In this document: one piece after another, positions 17,900 through 26,644 of the stretch | Layout of the letters: each line of letters begins with the position of its first letter | Numbering within the stretch: position 1 is the first letter of the stretch | Assembly: GCF_004358675.1 (NCBI RefSeq) | Contig: NZ_SMZO01000014.1 | Location: 1-64,000, forward strand | Length of the DNA stretch: 64,000 nucleotides | From: Meridianimarinicoccus aquatilis | GTDB taxonomy: Bacteria; Pseudomonadota; Alphaproteobacteria; Rhodobacterales; Rhodobacteraceae | Direction: 5' to 3' | The notes under the pieces: model-generated | The model's database searches: none | Seen by the model: the letters and a program-made list of their open reading frames with translations, nothing else | What the model was told of the DNA's origin: nothing | Translations under genes and position numbers: made by a program

Positions 17900-18705
17900 G
17901 CGGCGGGGCTATCCCCCAAGAGATCGCGCAGCATGGCACTTCCCGGCTCGCGGAGCGCATCGATGACATCAAAATGATGCTTGCCTTGTGCAATTCGAAC
18001 CGGGGTCTGCCATGCCTCGCCAAGCCAACGCGCTTGATCCAGAAAGGCGGGTCGCTCTGCTCCGCCAACCCATGTGGTGACCGAAACGCCGTCCCGCAGA
18101 TCGCCCAAAGCCGGGCTTTCTGACGCTGCCTCTGACGCATCAAGCCCCAGCTTGCTATTCATCGTCGTTTCCAACAGCGGGCGCAGGTCCGACAAAGGCG
18201 AGATCGGCACAACGCGCACCACCCGCGCGGCCACGTCTTCCGAAATCGGGGCATCTGTCATCGCCATTCGGGCTACAAGATGGCCGCCAGCAGAATGACC
18301 CGAAAGCGCAATGGGCCCACGCACCTGCTCCGCCGCTGCGGCTATGGCCTGCCCAATCTGTTTCGTCATCGTGGTGATACGCGCCTCGGGCGCAAGCGTG
18401 TAGGACGGCAGGGCACAGGCCCACCCTGCTGCGGTACACCCTTGGGCAAGGTGTGACCAATCCTCACGGCCGAACCGCAACCAATACCCGCCATGCACAA
18501 ACACGGCCAACCCTTCAGGCCGACCGGCGGGCAGAAAGAGGTCAAAGCGTTCGCGCGGCGCACCGCCGTATGGAAGGTTCAGGCGCGCCCGGCCAATGGC
18601 GGCCTCGACCCCGCGCCAATCAGCGGCATCATCCGCCCAACGGTCGAGAAACGCAGCAGCGTCAGGGATATGCCCGCTATTGTCATAGGCGTCATCTAGG
18701 GTCAT
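17896..18705 (-). CDS. Alpha/beta hydrolase, kynurenine-formamidase-like
   Basis: 269 residues from ATG 18705, chosen because AGGA sits 9 bases upstream; ATG 18711 (two codons earlier) is the alternative. The oxyanion-hole motif VFVHGGYW, the nucleophile elbow GHSAGG and a late HHFDVIDALREPGS with catalytic His match small arylformamidase/esterase-type hydrolases. Arylformamidases convert N-formylkynurenine to kynurenine, but no kynurenine pathway gene is adjacent. The stop codon lies inside a CTAG shared with the convergent P1 peptidase stop. Confidence 0.82.
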   Translation of the reverse strand: MTLDDAYDNSGHIPDAAAFLDRWADDAADWRGVEAAIGRARLNLPYGGAPRERFDLFLPAGRPEGLAVFVHGGYWLRFGREDWSHLAQGCTAAGWACALPSYTLAPEARITTMTKQIGQAIAAAAEQVRGPIALSGHSAGGHLVARMAMTDAPISEDVAARVVRVVPISPLSDLRPLLETTMNSKLGLDASEAASESPALGDLRDGVSVTTWVGGAERPAFLDQARWLGEAWQTPVRIAQGKHHFDVIDALREPGSAMLRDLLGDSPAA

Positions 18706-18768
18706 GCGCATCTTTCCTGTCTGTCCGGCGATGCTGCGCCGCTGGAAACAAATGCGCAAGTCGTCACA

Positions 18769-18786
18769 TTTTCACCAAACTGTCAC
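18769..18786 (+). promoter_or_regulatory. Candidate Pho box upstream of the phytase-like gene
   Basis: TTTTCACCAAACTGTCAC is two half-sites, TTTTCAC and CTGTCAC, whose starts are 11 bases apart, the PhoB spacing. It matches the recalled consensus CTGTCAT-N4-CTGTCAC closely, with an exact second half. A weaker third half-site, AAGTCGT, lies 11 bases further upstream at 18758. The box ends 65 bases before the ATG at 18852. This placement fits activation by PhoB when phosphate is scarce. Confidence 0.65.
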
Positions 18787-18851
18787 AGCTTCGAAACACG
18801 TCTGTCGTGAACCGGGCGCAGCACACGACCGACGTCAATCAGGAGTTTCGA

Positions 18852-21014
18852 ATGAACCACCTTGTCTGCTTTACCTCTGTGCTTGCGCTCACGGCCGGGG
18901 CTGCCACGGCGCAAGAGATGAATTTTAACCGCATCGCATCTTTCCCCGTCGTTGAAAACATGGCCGAAGGCGAAGATACGGACCGGGCAACCGCCCCGGA
19001 AATCATCGACGTCACACCGGACGGAAACACACTTGTCTACACCGACAGCCCGCTGGGCGTTTTGGGCTTTGTTGACATCACCGACCCGAAAAATCCCGCC
19101 CCGCTGGGTAATCTTGATGTGGGGGGCGAACCGACCTCTGTCGCCGTGTTCGCGCGCCGTGCCTATGCCGGGGTGAACACGTCGGAAAGTTTCACCAACC
19201 CATCGGGCCATCTGGCGGTCATCGACATCGACACACGAACACAAGTTGCGTCGTGCGATCTGGGCGGCCAGCCTGACAGCGTTGCCGTTGCTACAGATGG
19301 CAGCTTCGCAGCGATCGCGATCGAAAACGAGCGTGACGAAGACCTAGGCGACGGCCGCACCGGCCAGATGCCTGCCGGTTCCCTTGTCATGATCGACCTC
19401 GCCGATGACACAGCGCTGTGTGACACGCTCAAGATTGTGGAAATGACCGGTCTGGCGGACGTGTCCCCCGAAGATCCAGAGCCGGAATTCGTGGATATCA
19501 ATGCCCTTGGTGAAACCGTCGTCACGATGCAGGAAAACAACCATCTTGTGGTGGTTGCGCGGGATGGAACGATCTTGTCGCATTTCTCGGCTGGGGCCGT
19601 CGATCTTGAGGGTATCGACACCGAAGAAGAGGGCGCGCTGGTCTTTGACCAAAGCCAGACAGCACGCGTTCGCGAACCCGACACCGTAAAATGGATCGAC
19701 GACAACCATTTCCTCATCGCCAACGAAGGCGACATGGACGGTGGATCACGCGGCTGGACGATCTTTTCCAAGACCGGTGACGTCATGTACGAAGACGGCA
19801 CCGCATTAGAACGGGCGATGATCCAAATCGGTCACTATCCGGAAAACCGGTCTGGCAACAAAGGTGTAGAGCCCGAAGGCATCGCATTCGGCACTTTTGA
19901 TGGAACACCCATGGCCTTTGTCGGCTCTGAACGCGGGTCCATCGTCGGCGTGTATGATGTGACCGATCCCACCGCTCCGGTTCTGCGGCAACTGCTTCCC
20001 TCAGGTATTGGGCCAGAGGGGTACGTCGCAATCCCATCCCGCAATCTGTTGGCCACAGCGAACGAAGAAGACCTGCTTGAGGACGGCGGCGCCCGAGGGC
20101 ATGTGATGCTCTACGAATACCAAGATGCGCCAGCAACCTATCCGCATCTGACAAGCGCGGGCATGGACGAGTTGACAGGCTGGGGCGCCATTTCCGGCAT
20201 GGTGGCTGACGCAGATGGCATGATCTATGCCGTGAACGACAGCTTTTATGCGATGCAGCCCACGATCTTCAAGATCAACCCGGCGCAGACCCCGGCACAG
20301 ATCATCGAAGCGATCCGGGTCACCCGCTCAGGCCAACCCGCGCAGAAACTGGATATGGAAGGCATCACGCTTGACGGCAATGGCGGCTTTTGGGTCGCCT
20401 CGGAAGGACGCACTGACCGGGTGATCCCGCATGCAATCTATCACATCGGGGCAGATGGCGAGATTAAGGCAGAAATCGGGCTACCGGCTGAGTTGATGGC
20501 CGTCGAAAAGCGGTTCGGCTTTGAGGGCATCACCTTGGTTGACGACACCCTTTGGATGGCTGTTCAGCGCGAATGGAACGACGACCCGAAGAACCATGTC
20601 AAACTGGTGTCTTACAACATCGACAGCAATCAATGGGGGGCAGTGCACTACCCCAAGGCTGAACCGGCGATGGGGTGGGTCGGGCTGTCTGAAATCACTT
20701 ATCACGACGGCTTTTTCTACATCGTTGAACGTGACAACCAGCTTGGCCAACGCGCAGTAACCAAAAAGGTTTACCGCGTTCCGGCAAGCGACATGAAGCC
20801 TGCACCGCTGGGTGGCGACTTGCCCGTCGTGACCAAGCAAGAAGTGCGCGATTTGATCGGGGATCTGACCGCAACCGGTGGCTATGTTCTGGACAAGGTC
20901 GAAGGCCTGGCCGTGACCCCTGAGGGCGATATCTGGATCTCGACTGACAATGACGGCGTTGACGATCACTCTGGCGAGACAATGTTCTTCAGCATCGGCA
21001 AAGCTGGCAACTGA
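18852..21014 (+). CDS. Secreted esterase-like phytase-domain protein
   Basis: 720 residues from ATG 18852 with AGGAG at 18841. A signal peptide (MNHLVCFTSVLALTAGAATAQ) directs it to the periplasm or outside. The N-terminal half has beta-propeller/YVTN-like repeats (PEIIDVTPDGNTLVYTD, GEPTSVAVFARRAYAGV, GQPDSVAVATDG). The C-terminal half carries the phytase-like/esterase-like domain (DMEGITLDGNGGFWVASEG, RFGFEGITLVDDTLWMAVQ, KVEGLAVTPEGDIWISTDNDG). Proteins of this kind are linked to organic phosphate use, and the Pho box upstream supports that. Activity on phytate itself is not established. A strong terminator follows. Confidence 0.87.
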   Translation: MNHLVCFTSVLALTAGAATAQEMNFNRIASFPVVENMAEGEDTDRATAPEIIDVTPDGNTLVYTDSPLGVLGFVDITDPKNPAPLGNLDVGGEPTSVAVFARRAYAGVNTSESFTNPSGHLAVIDIDTRTQVASCDLGGQPDSVAVATDGSFAAIAIENERDEDLGDGRTGQMPAGSLVMIDLADDTALCDTLKIVEMTGLADVSPEDPEPEFVDINALGETVVTMQENNHLVVVARDGTILSHFSAGAVDLEGIDTEEEGALVFDQSQTARVREPDTVKWIDDNHFLIANEGDMDGGSRGWTIFSKTGDVMYEDGTALERAMIQIGHYPENRSGNKGVEPEGIAFGTFDGTPMAFVGSERGSIVGVYDVTDPTAPVLRQLLPSGIGPEGYVAIPSRNLLATANEEDLLEDGGARGHVMLYEYQDAPATYPHLTSAGMDELTGWGAISGMVADADGMIYAVNDSFYAMQPTIFKINPAQTPAQIIEAIRVTRSGQPAQKLDMEGITLDGNGGFWVASEGRTDRVIPHAIYHIGADGEIKAEIGLPAELMAVEKRFGFEGITLVDDTLWMAVQREWNDDPKNHVKLVSYNIDSNQWGAVHYPKAEPAMGWVGLSEITYHDGFFYIVERDNQLGQRAVTKKVYRVPASDMKPAPLGGDLPVVTKQEVRDLIGDLTATGGYVLDKVEGLAVTPEGDIWISTDNDGVDDHSGETMFFSIGKAGN

Positions 21015-21036
21015 TCAAAGTGGACTTCAGAAAACA

Positions 21037-21070
21037 GCCCCCGCAGGTCACAGCCTGCGGGGGCCTTTTT
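21037..21070 (+). terminator. Intrinsic terminator after the phytase-like gene
   Basis: GCCCCCGCAGG (21037-21047) and CCTGCGGGGGC (21054-21064) make a perfect 11-bp stem with a 6-base loop, followed by CTTTTT. It starts 22 bases after the stop. The convergent permease gene ends at 21077. Confidence 0.92.
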
Positions 21071-21076
21071 GTCTAC

Positions 21077-22465
21077 TCAGGCTGCGCCGAAAATACTCCC
21101 GAGCACAATCACCGAGACGAGTGCAACAACCGGTATCAACACCGCGACCACGAACAGATCGGGGTAAGATTTGCGGTGGTTGAGTCCCGTGATTGCCAAC
21201 AGCGTGATGACCGCGCCATTATGTGGCAGGCAATCGAACCCACCCGACGCAATGGCAGCAACGCGGTGCAGCAACTCTGGGCTCAGGTTCACCGCCTCGG
21301 CCATTTGCACATAGGTGGACCCGAGCGATTCAAGCGCGATGGACAACCCGCCAGAGGCCGATCCCGTGATCCCCGCCAGAACATTCACGGCAATCGCCAG
21401 TGACACAAGGGGCGTGTCCGGCATGATCCCTGTGACTGCTTCGCGGATGGTCGCAAAGGCCGCGAGGCTTGCAATGACGGTCCCGTACCCGACTTCGGAC
21501 GCCGTGTTGAAAATCGGCAGGAACGAGCCCGTAACACCAGCTGTCAGGGTTTCGTTCAGTTTGCCGTCAAACGTTTTCCAATTGGCCGCGACCAGCACCA
21601 CATTGGCCGCAAACAGGGCCGCAATGATCGCCCAGATTCCGCGCACATCGTCCAGCGTGACATTGCCGAATTTGTCGGTCTCAAGATACGCTGTGTTCAT
21701 TGCCGGAAAGACGAAACGGGACAGCAAAAAGTTCAAACCGATCACTACAACAATTGGCAAAAACGCCAGAATAACAGCGCGCGGCGATAGATCCGTTTCA
21801 AAGGCGGGAGCATCAGAATAGTCGTCTGTCTCGCCATAATCCGCACCAGCGGCGACTGCTTGGCGGATGCGGAAGTTCAGCCAGCCAACGCCGCCACCGA
21901 ACATGATTGCCGCCGCAACAAGCCCCAACAGCGGGGCCGCAAAGGCATCTGTTCCAAAGAACGGCGCCGGAATCGCATTCTGGATCGCGGGCGTGCCCGG
22001 CAAGGCAGTCATTGTGAAGGTAAAAGACCCCAAGGCAATAGCTGCAGGAATGAACCGCTTGGGGTTGCCAGCGCGAGAGAACAGCGCCGCCGCGATAGGA
22101 TACACAGCAAAGGCGACAACGAACAAAGACACGCCGCCATAGGTCAGCACACCGCACGCCAGAACCACGGCAAGGGCGGATTGGCTCTGCCCGACGCGCG
22201 CCACAATCCACTCGGCGATGACCCGCGCGCTTCCCGAGACTTCCATGAGTTTGCCGAAGATCGCTCCCAACAAAAAGAGCGGGAAGAATTTCACCACATA
22301 GCCGCCAAGGGCTGCCATGAAAATCTGGGTATACGTCGCCAGCAAAGGCGACCCGCCAGACAAAGCCGCCGCAAGAAGCGACAGAACCGGCGCAAGGATA
22401 AGAACGCTCACCCCGCGATAGGCGAGGTACATAAGTAGAAATAGGGATAAGATAATGCCCAGCAT
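21077..22465 (-). CDS. GntP family permease
   Basis: 462 residues from ATG 22465; the frame extension to 22525 is not convincing. It is highly hydrophobic with about 12 predicted membrane segments. The GntP-like opening is MLGIILSLFLLMYLAYRGVSVLILAP, and characteristic loops are GSFTFTMTALPGTPAIQNAIP, ITGSASGGLSIALES and ASGGFDCLPHNGAVITLL. GntP proteins are H+ symporters for gluconate and other organic acids; close alphaproteobacterial relatives are often placed with hydroxy-acid uptake. No catabolic partner gene is adjacent, so the substrate is open. Confidence 0.87.
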   Translation of the reverse strand: MLGIILSLFLLMYLAYRGVSVLILAPVLSLLAAALSGGSPLLATYTQIFMAALGGYVVKFFPLFLLGAIFGKLMEVSGSARVIAEWIVARVGQSQSALAVVLACGVLTYGGVSLFVVAFAVYPIAAALFSRAGNPKRFIPAAIALGSFTFTMTALPGTPAIQNAIPAPFFGTDAFAAPLLGLVAAAIMFGGGVGWLNFRIRQAVAAGADYGETDDYSDAPAFETDLSPRAVILAFLPIVVVIGLNFLLSRFVFPAMNTAYLETDKFGNVTLDDVRGIWAIIAALFAANVVLVAANWKTFDGKLNETLTAGVTGSFLPIFNTASEVGYGTVIASLAAFATIREAVTGIMPDTPLVSLAIAVNVLAGITGSASGGLSIALESLGSTYVQMAEAVNLSPELLHRVAAIASGGFDCLPHNGAVITLLAITGLNHRKSYPDLFVVAVLIPVVALVSVIVLGSIFGAA

Positions 22466-22542
22466 GGCGGTCTCCGTTTGGGGGATAAACCCGCTATGAG
22501 GCTGTGCCATGTGTCTTGCAACCATCTGGTAGCGCCAGATGG

Positions 22543-22570
22543 AAAAAACCCGCGCAGTGACCTGCGCGGG
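22543..22570 (-). terminator. Intrinsic terminator after hsp20
   Basis: On the minus strand CCCGCGCAG pairs with CTGCGCGGG (9 bp) across a 4-base loop and is followed by six T. It lies 30 bases downstream of the hsp20 stop and upstream of the GntP-type permease gene, so the two genes are separate units. Confidence 0.9.
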
Positions 22571-22599
22571 CGGTATCAGTGCCTAATTTCAGATCGCGG

Positions 22600-23070
22600 T
22601 CAGACTGACTGGGTCACCGTACTGTCCACATCCACCTGCTTGTGCGGCGAGGCAGAAATTTCAATTCGGCGTGGTTTCAGTGCTTCAGGCACTTCGCGCA
22701 CCAAATCGATGTGCAACATACCGTCAGCCGTGCTGGCCGCAGTCACGCGCACATGGTCCGCAAGATGGAAGCGGCGGTCAAAGGCACGTGTGGCAATGCC
22801 GCGATGCAGATAAACGCGCTGGCCTTCTTCTGCCGCTTTTCGCCCGCTTACGATCAACGCGTTCTCGCGCACCTCGACGGTCAGTTCATCTTCGCTGAAG
22901 CCAGCGACAGCGACGGAAATACGCCAGCCGTCTTCTGCTGTTTTTTCGATGTTATAGGGCGGATAGCTCGGCGCCTGCACATCTGATGCAAGCACACGGT
23001 CCATCAGGTCAGCAACCTGATCAAAGCCGACAGTGGCGCGATAAAGGGGAGCAAGGTCAAAGTTTCGCAT
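22600..23070 (-). CDS. Hsp20/alpha-crystallin small heat shock protein
   Basis: 156 residues. ATG 23070 is favoured over ATG 23076 because GGAGG lies 6 bases before it and abuts the other. The alpha-crystallin domain spans about residues 38-135 (PPYNIEKTAEDGWRISVAVAGF, VEVRENALIVSGRK, YLHRGIATRAFDRRFHLADHV). The N-terminal MRNFDLAPLYRATVGFDQV resembles class A IbpA-type proteins. It holds unfolding proteins for refolding by DnaK/ClpB. A heat-shock-like promoter lies upstream. Confidence 0.95.
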   Translation of the reverse strand: MRNFDLAPLYRATVGFDQVADLMDRVLASDVQAPSYPPYNIEKTAEDGWRISVAVAGFSEDELTVEVRENALIVSGRKAAEEGQRVYLHRGIATRAFDRRFHLADHVRVTAASTADGMLHIDLVREVPEALKPRRIEISASPHKQVDVDSTVTQSV

Positions 23071-23162
23071 GGTCATCCTCCATTGAGCGATAACAAGATG
23101 CGGCTTCCGGCATGGACAGCCGCTTTGGGTAATCCGGGCCCCGTCAGGCGACCCGGTTCCAA

Positions 23163-23192
23163 TAATTTGGGAAATGCCCCGATTATTTCAAG
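23163..23192 (-). promoter_or_regulatory. Candidate RpoH (sigma-32) promoter for hsp20
   Basis: Minus strand CTTGAAA (23186-23192) and CCCAAATTA (23163-23171) are separated by 14 bases. They resemble the sigma-32 elements CTTGAAA and CCCCATNT with correct spacing. Transcription would start near 23155 and give a leader of about 85 bases. The -35 overlaps the stop codon of the upstream protease gene. Confidence 0.5.
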
Positions 23193-24003
23193 GGGTAGGA
23201 ATTCCGATACCGGTCGCCGCCGCAGGCACGGCAGTTTGTCCGGTCGGTAAGGCGTCTAAGACCTCCGCCCCCGTCAGCTGCATGAGCATCTGGTCCAAAC
23301 GATCTTGAGTCGCTTCAACCGCCAATATATCGCCAACCGGGATCAGCGTCTTTGGTTGAGCCAGGATTGAAGACGCAATCGCGACCAAAACCGCCCGTCC
23401 ATCATGTACCTGCAACAGCGGCGCACCGGAGACACCGGGTATCCCCTCGCAATCTGTAAAGATCACCGACGAGATCCGCTTTTTGAAATGACACCCGCGT
23501 TCGACGGACAGCAGTTGCGCCCGGTCCATGCCATAGGACAGCAACGTGATGTCCAAATCTTCTTTTATGCCATCCGCCAACGGAATCGGAACAACGCTTG
23601 GCGGCATCGGCGCTTGCAGGCGAATGACCCCGATATCAGCCGCAACGACTTTTCGCGCCCGGCTATAGCCAGCGGCCAACGCTACGGCTTCGCCACGCCC
23701 ATGCGCGGCATAAGAACCGATGCGAAACCCTGCGAGGAAGTGAACTTTGTCGGAAGAAACAACCTTGCCCGTACGGCGATTGATCAGGCAATGCGCAGCG
23801 GTCAGCACAAGATCAGGCGCAACCAGCGTTGCAGTACAAAAACCCTGCCCTGTAACGTTCAAACGCCCTACCGCAGACTGGCTGGCCTGCTCGTCTTCGG
23901 CGGTCATGACGCGACTTTCCGCAAATGCCCCCGTTGCGAGGCAAACAGCAAGGGACGCATGGCAGACAAAGGCGAGGGCATGTGAGATAAATTTCGTGCG
24001 CAT
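23188..24003 (-). CDS. Secreted trypsin-like serine protease
   Basis: 271 residues with a signal peptide (about 1-28, ending AFA). The S1 catalytic triad is visible: His in VLTAAHC, Asp in AADIGVIRL, Ser in PGVSGAPLL. Cysteines flank the His and Ser regions as in V8/trypsin-like bacterial proteases. Unlike many S1B enzymes it has no PDZ domain; the C-terminal part LDQMLMQLTGAEVLDALPTGQ is unassigned. It probably acts in the periplasm or outside. The substrate is unknown. Confidence 0.88.
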   Translation of the reverse strand: MRTKFISHALAFVCHASLAVCLATGAFAESRVMTAEDEQASQSAVGRLNVTGQGFCTATLVAPDLVLTAAHCLINRRTGKVVSSDKVHFLAGFRIGSYAAHGRGEAVALAAGYSRARKVVAADIGVIRLQAPMPPSVVPIPLADGIKEDLDITLLSYGMDRAQLLSVERGCHFKKRISSVIFTDCEGIPGVSGAPLLQVHDGRAVLVAIASSILAQPKTLIPVGDILAVEATQDRLDQMLMQLTGAEVLDALPTGQTAVPAAATGIGIPTP

Positions 24004-24048
24004 TCAACGCTTATTGCACGGCCCAATTTGGCTGTCTTTGATGTAAGT

Positions 24049-25341
24049 TCACTTAAGATTAATAGACGCTGGTCGTGGCCCGCCTGTCGCCCAATCTATA
24101 AGCTGAACAGTGTGCAAAACAGGCACACCTGTGCCGGATCCGATCTGCATCATGCAGCCGATATTTCCAGCCGCTATGACATCCGGGGTCGTCGCTTCAA
24201 GCGTCGCGACCTTTCGATCCCGCAACTTACCGCTAATTTCCGGCTGCAACAGATTATAGGTGCCGGCAGACCCACAGCACAGATGCGGGTCTTTCGGTTC
24301 GACAACCGTGAACCCGGCGCGTTTTAACAAATCCTTCGGGGCCGATTTTATCTTCTGCCCATGTTGCAGAGAACAGGCCGCGTGATAGCCGACTTTCAGA
24401 GGCTCAGGCGCCTTCATGCCCTTAAAATCAAGGGTTCCAAGAAACTCGCTCACATCCTTGGCAAGCGCCGACACAGTGGCGGCATCGTCTGCCATCGGAT
24501 CGTTGCGCAACATGTGGCCATAATCCTTAACAGTCGTGCCACAGCCTGACGTGTTGATGATCACAGCATCCAGCCCGCCGGCGTTCTTCTCGGCTATCCA
24601 GGCGCGTATGTTGCGTTTGGCAGCCGCATGGCTTTCATCTTCTTTGCCCATATGGTGCACCAGCGCACCGCAACACCCCATGTCCTTGGCAACGACCACT
24701 TCGACCCCAGCGCGTGTCAGCACACGGATCGTGGCATCATTGATTTCAGTGTTCAGCGCCCGCTGCGCACACCCGGTCATCAGCGCCACGCGCGCCACGG
24801 GCTTTCCTTTCACTTCGAAGGTTTGCGGATCATCATTGCGGCTGACCGGCGGCACGGTCGTTGGCGCCATCTCAAGCATCGCGCGCAAGCGGGCATCGGG
24901 CACAAGCCCCTTGAAAGGGCGCGCCATCTTGGCCCCCAAAAGCGCGACCCTGAAACGCATTGGATAGGGCAGAATCCGCGCAAGAACCCAACGAAGCGTC
25001 CGGTCGTGCCACGGACGGGTATAGGTCTTTTCGATATAGGCGCGGGCCTCGTCGACCAAATGCATATAGTGCACGCCCGACGGGCACGTGGACATACACG
25101 CAAGGCAAGACAGACAGCGATCAATATGTTTGACCGTGCGCGCATCAGCGGGCCGGCCGCTTTCAAGCATGTCCTTGATCAGGTAAATGCGCCCACGCGG
25201 GCTGTCCAACTCATCGCCCAGAACTTGGTATGTCGGGCACGTCGCGGTGCAGAAGCCGCAGTGCACACAGGCACGCAGCACTTCGTTCGCACGTGCGATG
25301 CCGGGATCGGCCAGTTGAGCTTCGGTAAAGTTCGTCTGCAT
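24049..25341 (-). CDS. glcF: Glycolate oxidase iron-sulfur subunit
   Basis: 430 residues. There are two 4Fe-4S ferredoxin motifs: CVHCGFCTATCP with Cys25, 28, 31 and 35, and CLSCLACMSTCP about 50 residues later. Two CCG-type domains follow (MGCCGALVHHMG and HLCCGSAGTYNL) and bind further redox centres. GlcF passes electrons from the flavin subunits to the quinone pool. It is the last gene of the glcD-glcE-glcF operon, 11 bases after glcE, with ATG 25341 behind GAGG. Confidence 0.96.
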   Translation of the reverse strand: MQTNFTEAQLADPGIARANEVLRACVHCGFCTATCPTYQVLGDELDSPRGRIYLIKDMLESGRPADARTVKHIDRCLSCLACMSTCPSGVHYMHLVDEARAYIEKTYTRPWHDRTLRWVLARILPYPMRFRVALLGAKMARPFKGLVPDARLRAMLEMAPTTVPPVSRNDDPQTFEVKGKPVARVALMTGCAQRALNTEINDATIRVLTRAGVEVVVAKDMGCCGALVHHMGKEDESHAAAKRNIRAWIAEKNAGGLDAVIINTSGCGTTVKDYGHMLRNDPMADDAATVSALAKDVSEFLGTLDFKGMKAPEPLKVGYHAACSLQHGQKIKSAPKDLLKRAGFTVVEPKDPHLCCGSAGTYNLLQPEISGKLRDRKVATLEATTPDVIAAGNIGCMMQIGSGTGVPVLHTVQLIDWATGGPRPASINLK

Positions 25342-25352
25342 GTCAGGTCGCC

Positions 25353-26522
25353 TCAGGCCATCAAGCCGGGATTGAGAATGCCGCGCGGATCAAACCGCCG
25401 ACGCAATGCTTCGCTCAGCATCGCAACAGCGGGCGCTTCGGGCTGAAAGGGGGCGATTGCCGTGCGGGTGTCTTTCCCGCCACGAACAAGTGTTGCATGA
25501 CCGCGGAAAGCCCCAAGTCGATGGCGTACGTCGACCCCTTCCGTGACCAAAAGCCAGACCCGGCCGCCACCCCAATCATAAAGCGCACGCGCCCCCGGAA
25601 CCCTTGCCACAAGGCCCGGCGCGTCCCCGGGCACCGTTGAGATTTGCCACACATCGCCTGTCTTTCCGGCAAAGGCTTTGACGTCACGCACCTCTTCCCA
25701 GACGGAACGGGTCTTGTCCGGGTCTTCCACAATCTCGAAATCCGCGATGGGAGCCAAGGCTGCCTGAACACAGCCCGCGCGATAGGTCACCGACCCGGCG
25801 AACCCTTCCAACCGAAGCCGCGTAACTGATGCGCTGCTGTCCGCGCCCTGAAGATGTGCCGCGCCATTGACCTCGAACGGGGTTCCCAACGCACAGGTCA
25901 TCGCCCGCAACGCGGTCTCGTCATCCAACCCTTCGCACACCAGCATGGCGCAGGTTTCCGGCTCTGGCAGAAGTTTCAGGGACACTTGGCTGAAAACGCC
26001 CAACGTGCCCCAGCTTCCAGCCATGAGTTTTACCAGATCATACCCGGTCACGTTCTTCATCACGCGCCCGCCATTCGACACCACGTTTCCGGCCCCATCG
26101 ACGAAACGCAGACCAATGAGGCTGTCACGGCACGCCCCAGAAATAAAGCGCCGTGGTCCAGACACATTGCCCGCAACCATACCGCCCAGCGTGGGCACGC
26201 CTGTTCCATCGTCCGCCACGCCGCCCATCAGGGCGCGATGATCCATCGGCTCGAATGGAAGGCGCTGCCCTTCGGCGGCAAGCGCTGCTTGCACATCCGG
26301 CAACGGGGTGCCTGCACCCGCAACAAGCGTCAGCGCGCCAGGCTCGTACAGAGTTATCCCGCTTAGGTTTGCTGTGCTCAAAGGCTGGCCGTGAACAGCG
26401 CGACCCACCGGGCGCGTCCCGCCGCCAACAATACGCAAGGGACCCTGTGCGTCCGCCACGATTTGGGCCAAATCAGCCTCTGTCTGGGGTGCAAGAACAT
26501 CCCTCTCAAGAACGTCGCTCAC
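25353..26522 (-). CDS. glcE: Glycolate oxidase FAD-binding subunit
   Basis: 389 residues starting at GTG 26522 with AGGGGG upstream. The PCMH-type FAD-binding domain is shown by GGGTRPVGRAV, the phosphate-binding region GGVADDGTGVPTLGGMVAGNVSGP and GRVMKNVTGYDLVKLMAGSWG. GlcE is shorter than GlcD, lacks the full C-terminal FAD-oxidase cap, and is needed for activity of the complex. It is separated from glcD by 121 bases that hold a tandem repeat. Confidence 0.95.
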   Translation of the reverse strand: MSDVLERDVLAPQTEADLAQIVADAQGPLRIVGGGTRPVGRAVHGQPLSTANLSGITLYEPGALTLVAGAGTPLPDVQAALAAEGQRLPFEPMDHRALMGGVADDGTGVPTLGGMVAGNVSGPRRFISGACRDSLIGLRFVDGAGNVVSNGGRVMKNVTGYDLVKLMAGSWGTLGVFSQVSLKLLPEPETCAMLVCEGLDDETALRAMTCALGTPFEVNGAAHLQGADSSASVTRLRLEGFAGSVTYRAGCVQAALAPIADFEIVEDPDKTRSVWEEVRDVKAFAGKTGDVWQISTVPGDAPGLVARVPGARALYDWGGGRVWLLVTEGVDVRHRLGAFRGHATLVRGGKDTRTAIAPFQPEAPAVAMLSEALRRRFDPRGILNPGLMA

Positions 26523-26595
26523 ACCGCGCCCCCTGTTTGTAGTCTCGACAACCCGGTGCGGTTCAAACCGGAAAAATGACCAGTAGCGGGCAAAC

Positions 26596-26644
26596 GCAGC
26601 CTAAAGACCGGCAATGGCAGCCTAAAGACCGGCAATGGCAGCCT
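26596..26644. repeat. 21-bp tandem repeat between glcD and glcE
   Basis: The 21-base unit GCAGCCTAAAGACCGGCAATG occurs exactly twice (26596-26616 and 26617-26637) and is followed by the first 7 bases of a third copy, which run into the glcD stop codon. Perfect identity suggests a recent slip-type duplication. It lengthens the glcD-glcE spacer and lies in their shared message. Confidence 0.9.

Noticed and set aside
18453-18851. N-terminal extension of the phytase-like frame by 133 codons
   Set aside because: It runs through the opposite hydrolase gene and the Pho box. The AGGAG site and signal peptide put the start at 18852.
26596-26644. Short direct repeats as a mini CRISPR
   Set aside because: The copies are head to tail without spacers, number only two and a fraction, and no cas gene is present.
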